From Sphingomonas sp. LM7 (GTDB lineage: Bacteria > Pseudomonadota > Alphaproteobacteria > Sphingomonadales > Sphingomonadaceae), in contig NZ_CP019511.1 in NCBI RefSeq assembly GCF_002002925.1, positions 310,001 through 374,000 on the forward strand: a DNA stretch of 64,000 nt, in the 5' to 3' direction. The notes below the pieces were generated by a model, which saw only the letters and a list, made by a program, of their open reading frames with translations, made no database searches and was not told the origin of the DNA. The translations under genes were made by a program, and so were the position numbers. Shown one piece after another: positions 1 through 9,537 of the stretch; position 1 is the stretch's first letter; every line of letters starts with the position of its first letter.

Positions 1-87
1 GACCTGGCACAGCCGCTCAAGATCTACACGCCGTGGCAGGTCGCTTTCGCCTACGTCCTGGCGCGGGTGCTCCGGCCGGTGAGCTGA
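1..87 (+). CDS. 3' end of an unidentified gene
   Basis: Frame 1 is open from the window edge to a TGA at 85-87 and encodes 28 residues ending in ARVLRPVS. The stretch is moderately hydrophobic and aromatic. Too little is visible to name a family. A GC-rich inverted repeat begins 14 bases after the stop, consistent with a transcript end. Confidence 0.5.
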   Translation, partial: DLAQPLKIYTPWQVAFAYVLARVLRPVS

Positions 88-101
88 ACAATCTTCTTTT
101 T

Positions 102-249
102 CCCTCCCTGCTTGCAGGGAGGGGGCAGCGGTGGGTTTAGCGGCGGGCAGGTCTTGATGCCCTGCTCGGCGCTTTCGTTCTGGACTAACGGTTTTTTGGG
201 CGCGCAGACACGCCCACCCCCTAGTCCCCTCCCTTGCAGGAAGGGGAGG
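102..249. repeat. GC-rich inverted-repeat element between convergent genes
   Basis: The left end is a perfect hairpin (CCCTCCCTGC at 102-111 against GCAGGGAGGG at 114-123). The arm at about 116-135 is matched in inverted orientation by about 213-234, so the whole 150 bp can fold into one long imperfect hairpin. A similar element lies at 27526-27662. It sits between the partial gene ending at 87 and the M1 peptidase ending at 250, where it could terminate transcription from both sides. It looks like a dispersed non-coding repeat; no protein is seen in it. Confidence 0.6.
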
Positions 250-1968
250 TCAGCGCCTTTGCTGCGCCTGATAGGCCTCGACCGCCAGAGAACGCTTGAG
301 GATACGCGAATTGGGATCGAGCACGACATGCGCGCCGGCGGGCACGGCGATGCTGCCCGTGCCGCCAGTCATCGCCACCGTCTCGACCTTGCCGTCGACC
401 TGAACTTCGACGGGAAGCGGGAACGGGCGATCTCCCGGCGTTTTCCAGCGCAGCGTCAGCCGGTCGTCCGCCCGCGACTCGATCAGCTCGGGCAGCGCCG
501 CCTCGCGCAGATAGACGTCGAAGAACCAGGTCAGGTCCTTGCCCGCCACCTTGTTGACGATCTCGACATATTCGGGCGTCGTCGCGAAGCGTGGCTGAAA
601 ATTGCCCGGCTTGGGATCGGGGCGGCCATAGACGAGCCGCGCAGTCGCTTCGTTGAAGGCCGCATCGCCGATCAGGTTGCGCAGCGTGTGGAGCACCCAG
701 GCGCCCTTGACATAGATGTCGCCGCCCGGGCCGCCCTTGTCCGCCTCATAGACGTCGTCGGAGGTCTTGACCTTGCCCGAGACGATCGGCGCCTGGTTGG
801 TGATCTGGTTGCGATAGACCTCCATCATCGCGGCGTAGCGCGCCTCGCCTTCGCGCCAGCGGCCGTAGAGTGGCTGCATGTACTGGCCATAGCCTTCGTG
901 CAGCCAGAAATCGTCCCAGTTGGACGCCGACATCTGGTTGCCGAACCACTCGTGCGCCAGTTCGTGCTGGAACAGCCAGTCGAAGCCGTCTGGCGTCTTC
1001 TTGTAGTTGTTACCGTACGCGTTGATCGTCTGGTGCTCCATGCCGAGATGCGGCGTCTCGACAACGCCCAGCTTCTCGTCGGACCAGGGATAGGGGCCGA
1101 CATTGGCCTCGAAGAAATCCACGGTCGGCGCGAACTCGGCGAACAGCCCCTTGGCCTTCGCCTCGCGGCCAGCGAGGTGCCAATAGGTCATCGGGAATTT
1201 GTTGCCGAAGCGGCTGGAATAGGTCCCCGTGATCTCGTGATACGGCCCGATGTTGAGCGCGATCAGATAGGGGTTCGGGCTGCGCGCCTGCCAATGCCAG
1301 GTCGAACGTCCGTCGGGGAGCTTGTCGATCTTCTGGAGCACCCCGTTCGACGGTGCGGAAAGCCCGACGGGAACAGTGATATGCAGATCGACCTTGGCAG
1401 GCTCGCCGGCCGGGAAGTCGAGGCACGGCCAGAACAGGTCGCAGCCATAGCCCTGTGCAGTGGTGGCGATCCACGGACTGCCGCCGGGCGTCTTTGCCCA
1501 GACCATGCCGTCGTCCCACGGCGCGCGCACCGCGACATGTGGGGTGCCGCCATAAGCGAGCTTCACCACCGTCCGGGCGCCCGCCGCAAGCGGCTTGGCC
1601 AGCGTGATCGCGAGCCTCCCCTCGGGGTTGGACCAGCTGGTGCGGAGCAGGGCGGTGCCGTCGATAGTGATCGCGCTCACCGGAAGGTTCTTGTCTAGAT
1701 CGATCAGCAGCCGGTGCTGCGATGCCGAGGTGACCAGCGTCAGCGTCGCAGTGCCGGTGAGCCGCTGCGTTTCGGGAAACACTTCGATCGCTAGGTCGAC
1801 ATGGTCTAGCCGCAGCGCGGCGCGTTCAGGCTCGATCGGCCCGCCAGAGGCTTCGGTCAGCGCCGTGATCGGCGGCTCCCCGGGCTTGACCTGGGCGAGG
1901 GCGGGAACGGCGCTCAGCGCGAGTGTGGAAGCGGCGATCAGGAAGCGCGTGATGATGGGAACCTCCAT
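250..1968 (-). CDS. M1 family zinc metallopeptidase, secreted
   Basis: Predicted zinc aminopeptidase of the gluzincin M1 family, 572 aa. The zinc site is the HELAHEW motif near residue 335, followed after about 18 residues by the third ligand in FWLHEGYGQY. The exopeptidase-type motif reads GMEHQ, as in many bacterial M1 proteins. I chose the ATG at 1968 because it gives a clean signal peptide (MEVPIITRFLIAASTLALSA, cleavage near ALAQ). A longer frame open to 2049 has no such n-region. The product should act in the periplasm or be exported. It is divergent from lon; about 160 bases separate the two starts. Confidence 0.9.
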   Translation of the reverse strand: MEVPIITRFLIAASTLALSAVPALAQVKPGEPPITALTEASGGPIEPERAALRLDHVDLAIEVFPETQRLTGTATLTLVTSASQHRLLIDLDKNLPVSAITIDGTALLRTSWSNPEGRLAITLAKPLAAGARTVVKLAYGGTPHVAVRAPWDDGMVWAKTPGGSPWIATTAQGYGCDLFWPCLDFPAGEPAKVDLHITVPVGLSAPSNGVLQKIDKLPDGRSTWHWQARSPNPYLIALNIGPYHEITGTYSSRFGNKFPMTYWHLAGREAKAKGLFAEFAPTVDFFEANVGPYPWSDEKLGVVETPHLGMEHQTINAYGNNYKKTPDGFDWLFQHELAHEWFGNQMSASNWDDFWLHEGYGQYMQPLYGRWREGEARYAAMMEVYRNQITNQAPIVSGKVKTSDDVYEADKGGPGGDIYVKGAWVLHTLRNLIGDAAFNEATARLVYGRPDPKPGNFQPRFATTPEYVEIVNKVAGKDLTWFFDVYLREAALPELIESRADDRLTLRWKTPGDRPFPLPVEVQVDGKVETVAMTGGTGSIAVPAGAHVVLDPNSRILKRSLAVEAYQAQQRR

Positions 1969-2063
1969 TGGGCGCTGGAAGACAGGTGATGGTAACGGGT
2001 TATCGCCAAAGCGTGCGCCGCGCCATCCGCGGCATTGGTCCACAACCAATCAATATGCGACGA

Positions 2064-2090
2064 TTGATGCGGCTGGCGCAGGCCCCATAT
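2064..2090 (+). promoter_or_regulatory. RpoH (sigma-32) type heat-shock promoter of lon
   Basis: TTGATG at 2064-2069 and CCCCATAT at 2083-2090 are separated by 13 bases. This matches the sigma-32 consensus (CTTGAAA, N11-16, CCCCATNT) well, with a perfect -10 box. Transcription would begin near 2097, about 33 bases before the lon ATG. lon is a classic heat-shock gene, so the placement makes biological sense. The match is read by eye. Confidence 0.6.
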
Positions 2091-2129
2091 ATAGTGGAAA
2101 GTAAGGGCCGCTCGGGCCCAGGAGTATCC

Positions 2130-4526
<2,397 letters not shown>

Positions 4527-4661
4527 TCGCGCGTCGCTTTTTGGCACGTAAACCGCCGCCGGGGGTTTGACAGCGGTGGCGGTCGCGTGCTGACTGGCGC
4601 ACTCGGCCTGCCGCGCCGCGACTCATTTTTCGACGAACTCACTCAGGGGGAATCCACCAGC

Positions 4662-4934
4662 ATGAACAAGCAAGAGCTGATCGGGACGGTCGCCGACACC
4701 TCGGGCCTCGGCAAGGGCGACGCCACCAAGGCCGTCGAGGCCGTGTTCGACGCGATCTCGACTGCGCTCAAGAAGGGTGATGAGGTTCGCCTCGTCGGCT
4801 TCGGCACGTTCTCGGTGAGCAAGCGCAAGGCATCGACGGGCCGCAATCCCCGCACCGGCGAGGAAATGACGATCAAGGCGTCGAACCAGCCCAAGTTCAA
4901 GGCCGGCAAGGGCCTCAAGGATTCGGTCAACTGA
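4662..4934 (+). CDS. hupB: DNA-binding protein HU (beta type)
   Basis: Nucleoid-associated histone-like protein of 90 aa that binds and bends DNA as a dimer. The sequence begins MNKQELIGTVADTSGLGKGD, and the beta-arm signature GRNPRTGEEM lies near residues 60-70. The ATG at 4662 follows a GGGGGA Shine-Dalgarno at about 4647-4652. A 75-base in-frame extension upstream is unlike the family and was excluded. Confidence 0.97.
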   Translation: MNKQELIGTVADTSGLGKGDATKAVEAVFDAISTALKKGDEVRLVGFGTFSVSKRKASTGRNPRTGEEMTIKASNQPKFKAGKGLKDSVN

Positions 4935-4940
4935 TCTTAT

Positions 4941-5015
4941 GGCCCTGACCCGGTCGGCGGGGGTGGAGCCGCAAGGCTGACATTTGCAGGGTTCAAGTCC
5001 CTGTCATGGGTCCCA
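4941..5015 (+). other. tRNA-like relic: T-arm and acceptor-like strands without an anticodon arm
   Basis: A perfect T-arm (stem CAGGG/CCCTG, loop TTCAAGT) lies at 4987-5003. TCATGGG follows directly and can pair, with one bulged T, with CCCTGA at 4943-4948; CCA occurs at 5013-5015. Between these parts there are only about 38 bases, with a GCAA tetraloop hairpin (AGCC/GGCT at 4967-4978). No 7-base anticodon loop can be drawn. It is therefore not a normal tRNA. It also lacks the modified T-loop described for alphaproteobacterial split tmRNA. It could be a decayed tRNA or a tRNA-derived small RNA upstream of tRNA-Val. Confidence 0.35.
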
Positions 5016-5082
5016 AATCGGGCTGGACAGCGCGTTTGTCGCCGCTTAAAGGCCCGCTTCCCGTTTCCGCCGTAAGGCGAAT

Positions 5083-5157
5083 GGGCGCGTAGCTCAGTGG
5101 TAGAGCACACCCTTCACACGGGTGGGGTCGCAAGTTCAATCCTTGCCGCGCCCACCA
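5083..5157 (+). tRNA. tRNA-Val (CAC anticodon)
   Basis: Full cloverleaf: acceptor GGGCGCG (5083-5089) pairs with CGCGCCC (5147-5153), discriminator A, and an encoded CCA at 5155-5157. The anticodon stem CACCC/GGGTG encloses the loop TTCACAC, giving CAC, which reads GUG valine codons. The T-arm loop is TTCAATC. A Rho-independent terminator follows six bases later. Confidence 0.95.
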
Positions 5158-5162
5158 TGTAG

Positions 5163-5193
5163 AGCCCGCCGGTCTGCGATCGGCGGGCTTTTT
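5163..5193 (+). terminator. Rho-independent terminator after tRNA-Val
   Basis: A nine-pair stem AGCCCGCCG (5163-5171) / CGGCGGGCT (5181-5189) with a nine-base loop is followed directly by a T run (5189-5193). It is an intrinsic terminator for the tRNA-Val transcript. Confidence 0.85.
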
Positions 5194-5242
5194 GCTGCCT
5201 GCGGTTTACCGTGAAGGCCCCGCCTGCTAGGTTGGTCCCGGC

Positions 5243-5662
5243 ATGGCGACTGCATCCGATCCCGTGCGCTTCAGCGTTTTCAGCAGCTTGGCCGGGCGGA
5301 TTGCCCGTCCCTTGCGGCTGGCGGCGGTTGCGTGGGTGGCCGTCTTCACCGTGCTCGTCTGCGCGGTGGTTCCAGCCGGTTTGCCGCACACCGCCGCGCA
5401 AGGCTCCGCGTTCAATCCCGCTACCACCAGCGTCGCGCTCCAGGCCAAGGCGCCGCAGGCGCGGATGCTGGTCAAGCGCCTGCTGCGGCGCGATGCCGGC
5501 GACACGCCTGTCGTCCAGCCTTCGGCCGTCTTTCCGGCGGCAATGGCGATGCTTGCGCCACCGACGCGTGCCGAAGGCAATTGGATAGCGCGTGCCGCCA
5601 CGGCGCGGCTTGCTGCGCCGGTCCGGGCATTGCCCTGGGCGCGGGGACCGCCGCTCGCCTGA
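5243..5662 (+). CDS. Small protein with one membrane segment, unknown function
   Basis: A 139 aa reading frame with an arginine-containing N-terminus followed by a hydrophobic segment at about residues 25-50 (LAAVAWVAVFTVLVCAVVPA), then an Ala/Pro/Arg-rich tail ending in ARGPPLA. The profile fits an inner-membrane-anchored or signal-bearing protein. The C-terminal RGPP ending is reminiscent of DUF2946-type proteins, but I cannot confirm that. The ribosome-binding site is weak (AGGTTGG). It is an orphan between a terminator and the next microprotein. The frame could be spurious in DNA this GC-rich. Confidence 0.45.
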   Translation: MATASDPVRFSVFSSLAGRIARPLRLAAVAWVAVFTVLVCAVVPAGLPHTAAQGSAFNPATTSVALQAKAPQARMLVKRLLRRDAGDTPVVQPSAVFPAAMAMLAPPTRAEGNWIARAATARLAAPVRALPWARGPPLA

Positions 5663-5787
5663 CCCGATAGAGGCGCGATTCCAGCGCTTCTCACCGGTGC
5701 CGCCGTCGACTGGCAACGGTCTTCCCGCCGCATCGTTCTCTCTCTGAACGGGAAGCTGCGACTGCGCGCTTCCGGAAGGAGATCGCC

Positions 5788-5901
5788 ATGAAGAAGAAAA
5801 CGGGCAAGCGGCCACCCTGGTGGTTCGCGCTCGCTGTCTGGGGCGGGATCGCCGGCGCTGCCGGTATCTTGGCCGCAGCGGTGGGGATGGCTTCGGCCTG
5901 A
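5788..5901 (+). CDS. 37-residue single-pass membrane microprotein
   Basis: ATG at 5788 is preceded by a strong Shine-Dalgarno (GGAAGGAG, 5774-5781). The 37 aa product has a basic start MKKKTGKRPPWW, then one hydrophobic helix (about residues 12-36) rich in Gly/Ala, and stops at TGA 5899-5901. It lies 75 bases upstream of the YbaL-type antiporter and may be co-transcribed with it. No family is recognised. The basic-then-hydrophobic pattern and good ribosome-binding site argue that it is translated. Confidence 0.55.
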   Translation: MKKKTGKRPPWWFALAVWGGIAGAAGILAAAVGMASA

Positions 5902-5976
5902 CCCCCGGGCGACGGGGCCGGCAGGTTCTCCCTCCCGCCGGCTCCGGCGCCCATATCATTTCAATCTGGAGAGTCG

Positions 5977-7659
5977 ATGCTGCATCACACCCCGCTGATC
6001 GCCACCATTGTCGCAGGCCTAGTCGTGGCCTTCGTGATGGGCGCCATTGCCCATCGCCTGAAGGTTTCGCCGATCGCCGGCTATTTGCTGGCGGGCGTGA
6101 TGGTCGGGCCGTTCACCCCCGGCTTCGTCGCCAATGCCAGCCTGGCCAATGAACTCGCCGAGATCGGCGTGATCCTGCTGATGTTTGGCGTCGGGTTGCA
6201 TTTCTCGCTGCGCGATCTGTTGTCGGTGCGCCGGATCGCCGTGCCCGGCGCGATCGTGCAGATCGCCGTCGCCACTGCGATGGGCATGGGGCTGGCATGG
6301 CTGGTCGGCTGGGGACTGCTCGCCGGGTTCGTATTCGGCTTGGCGTTGTCGGTCGCCAGTACGGTGGTGCTGCTGCGCGCGCTGCAGGGGCGCGACATCG
6401 TCCAGACCGAGCGCGGCCGCATCGCAGTGGGCTGGCTGATCGTCGAGGACCTGGTGATGGTCCTCGCGCTCGTGCTGCTGCCGGTGCTGGCGGGGATCAT
6501 GTCGGGCGCCGCCGAATCGGGCAGCGCATCGATCCTCCAGCCGTTGCTCGCGACTTTCCTCAAGGTCGCCGGGTTCATGGCGCTGATGCTGATCGTCGGG
6601 CGGCGCGTCATTCCGTGGGCGCTGCAATGGGTGGTGGCGACGGGATCGCGCGAGCTGTTCCGCCTCGCGGTGCTGGCGATCGCGCTGGGCGTGGCGTTCG
6701 GCGCGGCGATCGCGTTCGACGTGTCGTTCGCGCTCGGGGCGTTCTTCGCCGGCATGATACTGGGCGAGACCTCGCTCAGCCGCCGCGCGACCGAAGAAAC
6801 GCTGCCGCTGCGCGATGCATTCGCGGTGCTGTTCTTCGTCTCGGTGGGGATGTTGTTCAATCCGGCGGTGGTGATCCAGCAACCGCTTGCGCTGCTCGGC
6901 ACCGTGGCGATCATCATCTTCGGCAAGTCGCTGGCCGCCTATCTGATCGTCCACGCCTATGGCTATCCGCGCCAGACCGGGCTGACGGTTGCCGCGAGCC
7001 TGGCGCAGATCGGCGAATTCTCGTTCATCCTCGCCAGCCTCGGCACCGAATTGCAGATTCTCCCTGCCGCGGCTCGCGACGTGATCCTGGCGGGCGCGAT
7101 GATCTCGATCTTCCTCAATCCGTTCCTGTTCTCGCTGACCGCTGGCCGGCACGGCGCCGTCGACGAGCCCGAGCGCGGGCCGATCACCCCTGCCCAGATG
7201 CCGGCGGGACATATCATCCTCGTTGGCTATGGCCGGGTCGGGAGCATGATCGGCGCCGAATTCAAGCAGCGCGGCAAGGCGTTCATCGTCATCGAGGACC
7301 AGGGCGACGTGGTGCGCCGTGCGCGCGAAGAGGGCGTAACGGTGATCGAAGGCAATGCGCTCGAGGCGCGGACGCTGGTAGCCGCGGGCATCGGCAGCGC
7401 GAGCAAGCTGCTCATCGCTATTCCCGCCGGCTTTGAAGGCGGCGCGATCCTCCAGCACGCCCGCATCCTCAACCCCGATCTTCCGGTGATCGCGCGCGCG
7501 CACTCGCAGGATGAAGTGGATTATCTCACGCGCGTTGGCGTCGACCATGTGGTCATGGGCGAACGCGAACTCGCCAACCGGATGATGAAGCTCTCCGCCA
7601 CGATGGCGCCCGCGAGCAACGTATCGGACGCGCCCGGAGCCATTGTCACACCAACGTAA
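5977..7659 (+). CDS. ybaL: YbaL/KefB-type monovalent cation:proton antiporter (CPA2 family)
   Basis: Inner-membrane cation/proton exchanger of 560 aa, close to the length of E. coli YbaL. Residues 1-390 are a run of about 12 hydrophobic helices starting MLHHTPLIATIVAGLVVAF. From about residue 408 a cytosolic TrkA-N (RCK) domain begins with the dinucleotide-binding motif ILVGYGRVG. No long C-terminal glutathione-regulated extension is evident. The start follows a CTGGAGAG ribosome-binding site. The family exports K+ or Na+ in exchange for H+, gated by nucleotides. The exact ion cannot be read from sequence. Confidence 0.9.
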   Translation: MLHHTPLIATIVAGLVVAFVMGAIAHRLKVSPIAGYLLAGVMVGPFTPGFVANASLANELAEIGVILLMFGVGLHFSLRDLLSVRRIAVPGAIVQIAVATAMGMGLAWLVGWGLLAGFVFGLALSVASTVVLLRALQGRDIVQTERGRIAVGWLIVEDLVMVLALVLLPVLAGIMSGAAESGSASILQPLLATFLKVAGFMALMLIVGRRVIPWALQWVVATGSRELFRLAVLAIALGVAFGAAIAFDVSFALGAFFAGMILGETSLSRRATEETLPLRDAFAVLFFVSVGMLFNPAVVIQQPLALLGTVAIIIFGKSLAAYLIVHAYGYPRQTGLTVAASLAQIGEFSFILASLGTELQILPAAARDVILAGAMISIFLNPFLFSLTAGRHGAVDEPERGPITPAQMPAGHIILVGYGRVGSMIGAEFKQRGKAFIVIEDQGDVVRRAREEGVTVIEGNALEARTLVAAGIGSASKLLIAIPAGFEGGAILQHARILNPDLPVIARAHSQDEVDYLTRVGVDHVVMGERELANRMMKLSATMAPASNVSDAPGAIVTPT

Positions 7660-7809
7660 CGAAACAGTCTCCAAAGATTCTCCGTTCTCCAACACTCCCG
7701 TCACGCAGCCCGCCTAGCGCGGCGCTGCGGCCGACGGGGGTTAAGCCGAGTCGATCCCGCACAAGTTTCGAACCCGCGCACACCGGCATTCCGCCGGAAC
7801 GGAGATCTT

Positions 7810-9450
7810 ATGGTCAGCATTAACCGCCTTAGCCTTGTCCTCTTGACGAGCTGCGCCGCGCTCAGCCTCGCAGCATGCGATGGCGCGAGCAGCGTCGCTT
7901 CTCCCGGCGAAGGCGCGTTTCCGCCGGCCCCGGCACCCACGCCGACTCCGACCGTAAGCCCGACCCCGACGCCCACTCCCGGAACGCCCGCAGCTTCGTG
8001 CCCGACCGGCACCGGCCAGGCGCTCACCGATGTCGGCACGATCGGCGCGTATCGCATCTGCCGCTTGCCGACGCTGGTCAGCAATCTGACCCTGCCGAGC
8101 AAGGCTGCCGCTCCGGGCGTCGCTTATGAGATCAACGGCCGCGTCGATGTCGGCACCGATCGCGGTTCGCAGGGCCTGATCGGCTCGGCCGGCTCGCTGA
8201 CGATCGGCGCAGGCGCGGTGCTGTTCGCCAACACCACCAACGCCGACAACGACTTCCTGATCGTCAACCGCGGCTCGACGATCAATGCGCAAGGCACCGC
8301 CACCGCGCCGATCATCTTCACCGCGCAGCAGAACCTTGCCGGCACCACCACGGACGAGAGCCAGGGCCTGTGGGGCGGCGTGATCCTCGCCGGCCGTTCG
8401 CCGGTCGCCAACTGCATCGCTGGCGCCAATGACGCCGCGGGAACCAGCACGACCTGCGAGAGCGTCGTCGAAGGCACCGGCAACGCATTGTACGGCGGCA
8501 ACGCGCCTGGCGACACGTCGGGCGTCTTCCAGTACGTCCAGATCCGCTATTCGGGCACCGTCATCAGCCCGAACAACGAGCTTCAGGGCCTGACGCTCGC
8601 CGGCGTCGGCACCGGCACCACGATCGATCACGTCCAGGTCCACAACAGCTCGGACGACGGCATCGAAGTGTTCGGCGGCACCGCGCAGGCACGCCATCTG
8701 GTCATCACCGGCGCAGATGACGACGGCTTCGATTTCGATGTGGGTTGGCGCGGCCTCGTCCAGTTCCTGATCACTGCGCAGAAGCCGGGCCTGACCACCA
8801 CCGACACCTACTCGCTGGAAATCGACTCGAGCTTCGCTCCGGCCACCGGCGCCAACCCCGAAGACGCGCTGCCGCGCACCTTCGGCCGCATTGCCAACGC
8901 GACGCTGATCCAGACCAACACCAGCACCAGCAACCCGCTGGCGGCGATCCGCTTGCGCGGCTCGGCCGACCTGACGCTGGTCAACTCGATCCTCTTCACG
9001 CCGGGCAACTGCCTGGTTACCGAAGCCGGCACTGCCGACCGCGGCACCATCCGCGCCGCTAACGCCGCGCTGCAGGACCAGGGCCCGCCGCGCTTCAACT
9101 CGATCTACTTCGCCTGCGGCACTGCGCTGAGCCGTGAGAACGCCGTCAACGGCCAGACGATCACCAACGCCGAACAGGCTGCGCTCTTCACCGACGCACC
9201 GAGCACGGGCAACGTGACCAACGGCACGGCGGCGAACGCGCTGACCAACGGCTTCTACCCCGGCACCGGCGCCGCGGCAGTGACGCCGTTCAACGCCTCG
9301 ACGCTCAATCCGTCGGGTTCGGCATTCCTGATCAACACCGCGTACATCGGCGCGGTCAGCGGCCCGACCGACACCTGGTTCCAGGGTTGGACCTGCAATT
9401 CCAACCGGGCGACCTTCGGCACGACCAGTGGCAACTGCACTGCCTTCTAA
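7810..9450 (+). CDS. Outer-membrane lipoprotein, probable right-handed beta-helix, partner of the TonB receptor
   Basis: 546 aa with a lipoprotein signal (lipobox LAAC, Cys23), then a Pro/Thr linker at about residues 40-60 (PTPTPTPG). A long Gly/Asn/Thr-rich body follows, with repeated short strand-turn units (for example GSLTIGAG and GTTIDHVQVHNSSDDGIEV) typical of parallel beta-helix proteins. Conserved Cys pairs occur in the body. The gene ends 87 bases upstream of a TonB-dependent receptor in the same direction, separated only by a hairpin. That spacing suggests a surface-exposed substrate-binding or processing partner. The substrate is unknown. Confidence 0.7.
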   Translation: MVSINRLSLVLLTSCAALSLAACDGASSVASPGEGAFPPAPAPTPTPTVSPTPTPTPGTPAASCPTGTGQALTDVGTIGAYRICRLPTLVSNLTLPSKAAAPGVAYEINGRVDVGTDRGSQGLIGSAGSLTIGAGAVLFANTTNADNDFLIVNRGSTINAQGTATAPIIFTAQQNLAGTTTDESQGLWGGVILAGRSPVANCIAGANDAAGTSTTCESVVEGTGNALYGGNAPGDTSGVFQYVQIRYSGTVISPNNELQGLTLAGVGTGTTIDHVQVHNSSDDGIEVFGGTAQARHLVITGADDDGFDFDVGWRGLVQFLITAQKPGLTTTDTYSLEIDSSFAPATGANPEDALPRTFGRIANATLIQTNTSTSNPLAAIRLRGSADLTLVNSILFTPGNCLVTEAGTADRGTIRAANAALQDQGPPRFNSIYFACGTALSRENAVNGQTITNAEQAALFTDAPSTGNVTNGTAANALTNGFYPGTGAAAVTPFNASTLNPSGSAFLINTAYIGAVSGPTDTWFQGWTCNSNRATFGTTSGNCTAF

Positions 9451-9469
9451 GACTGGGACTGCGGGCAGC

Positions 9470-9506
9470 GGGGACGGCGGCATGGCCGTCGTCCCCGGGC
9501 CTTTTT
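9470..9506 (+). terminator. Hairpin with T run between lipoprotein and TonB receptor genes
   Basis: GGGGACGGCGGC at 9470-9481 pairs with GCCGTCGTCCCC at 9485-9496 (one mismatch), and TTTTT follows at 9502-9506. It has the form of an intrinsic terminator but lies inside an apparent two-gene operon. It may lower receptor expression relative to the lipoprotein. Confidence 0.6.
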
Positions 9507-9537
9507 CCATGCCGATACCCAAACAGCGGATACCCCG

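Noticed and set aside
112..1698. 528-residue plus-strand frame
   Set aside because: Antisense to the M1 peptidase with its HELAHEW site; starts inside an inverted repeat.
4941..5083. Acceptor half of a two-piece tmRNA
   Set aside because: The T-loop is canonical (TTCAAGT) rather than the modified loop described for alphaproteobacterial tmRNA, and no tag-coding piece follows before tRNA-Val.
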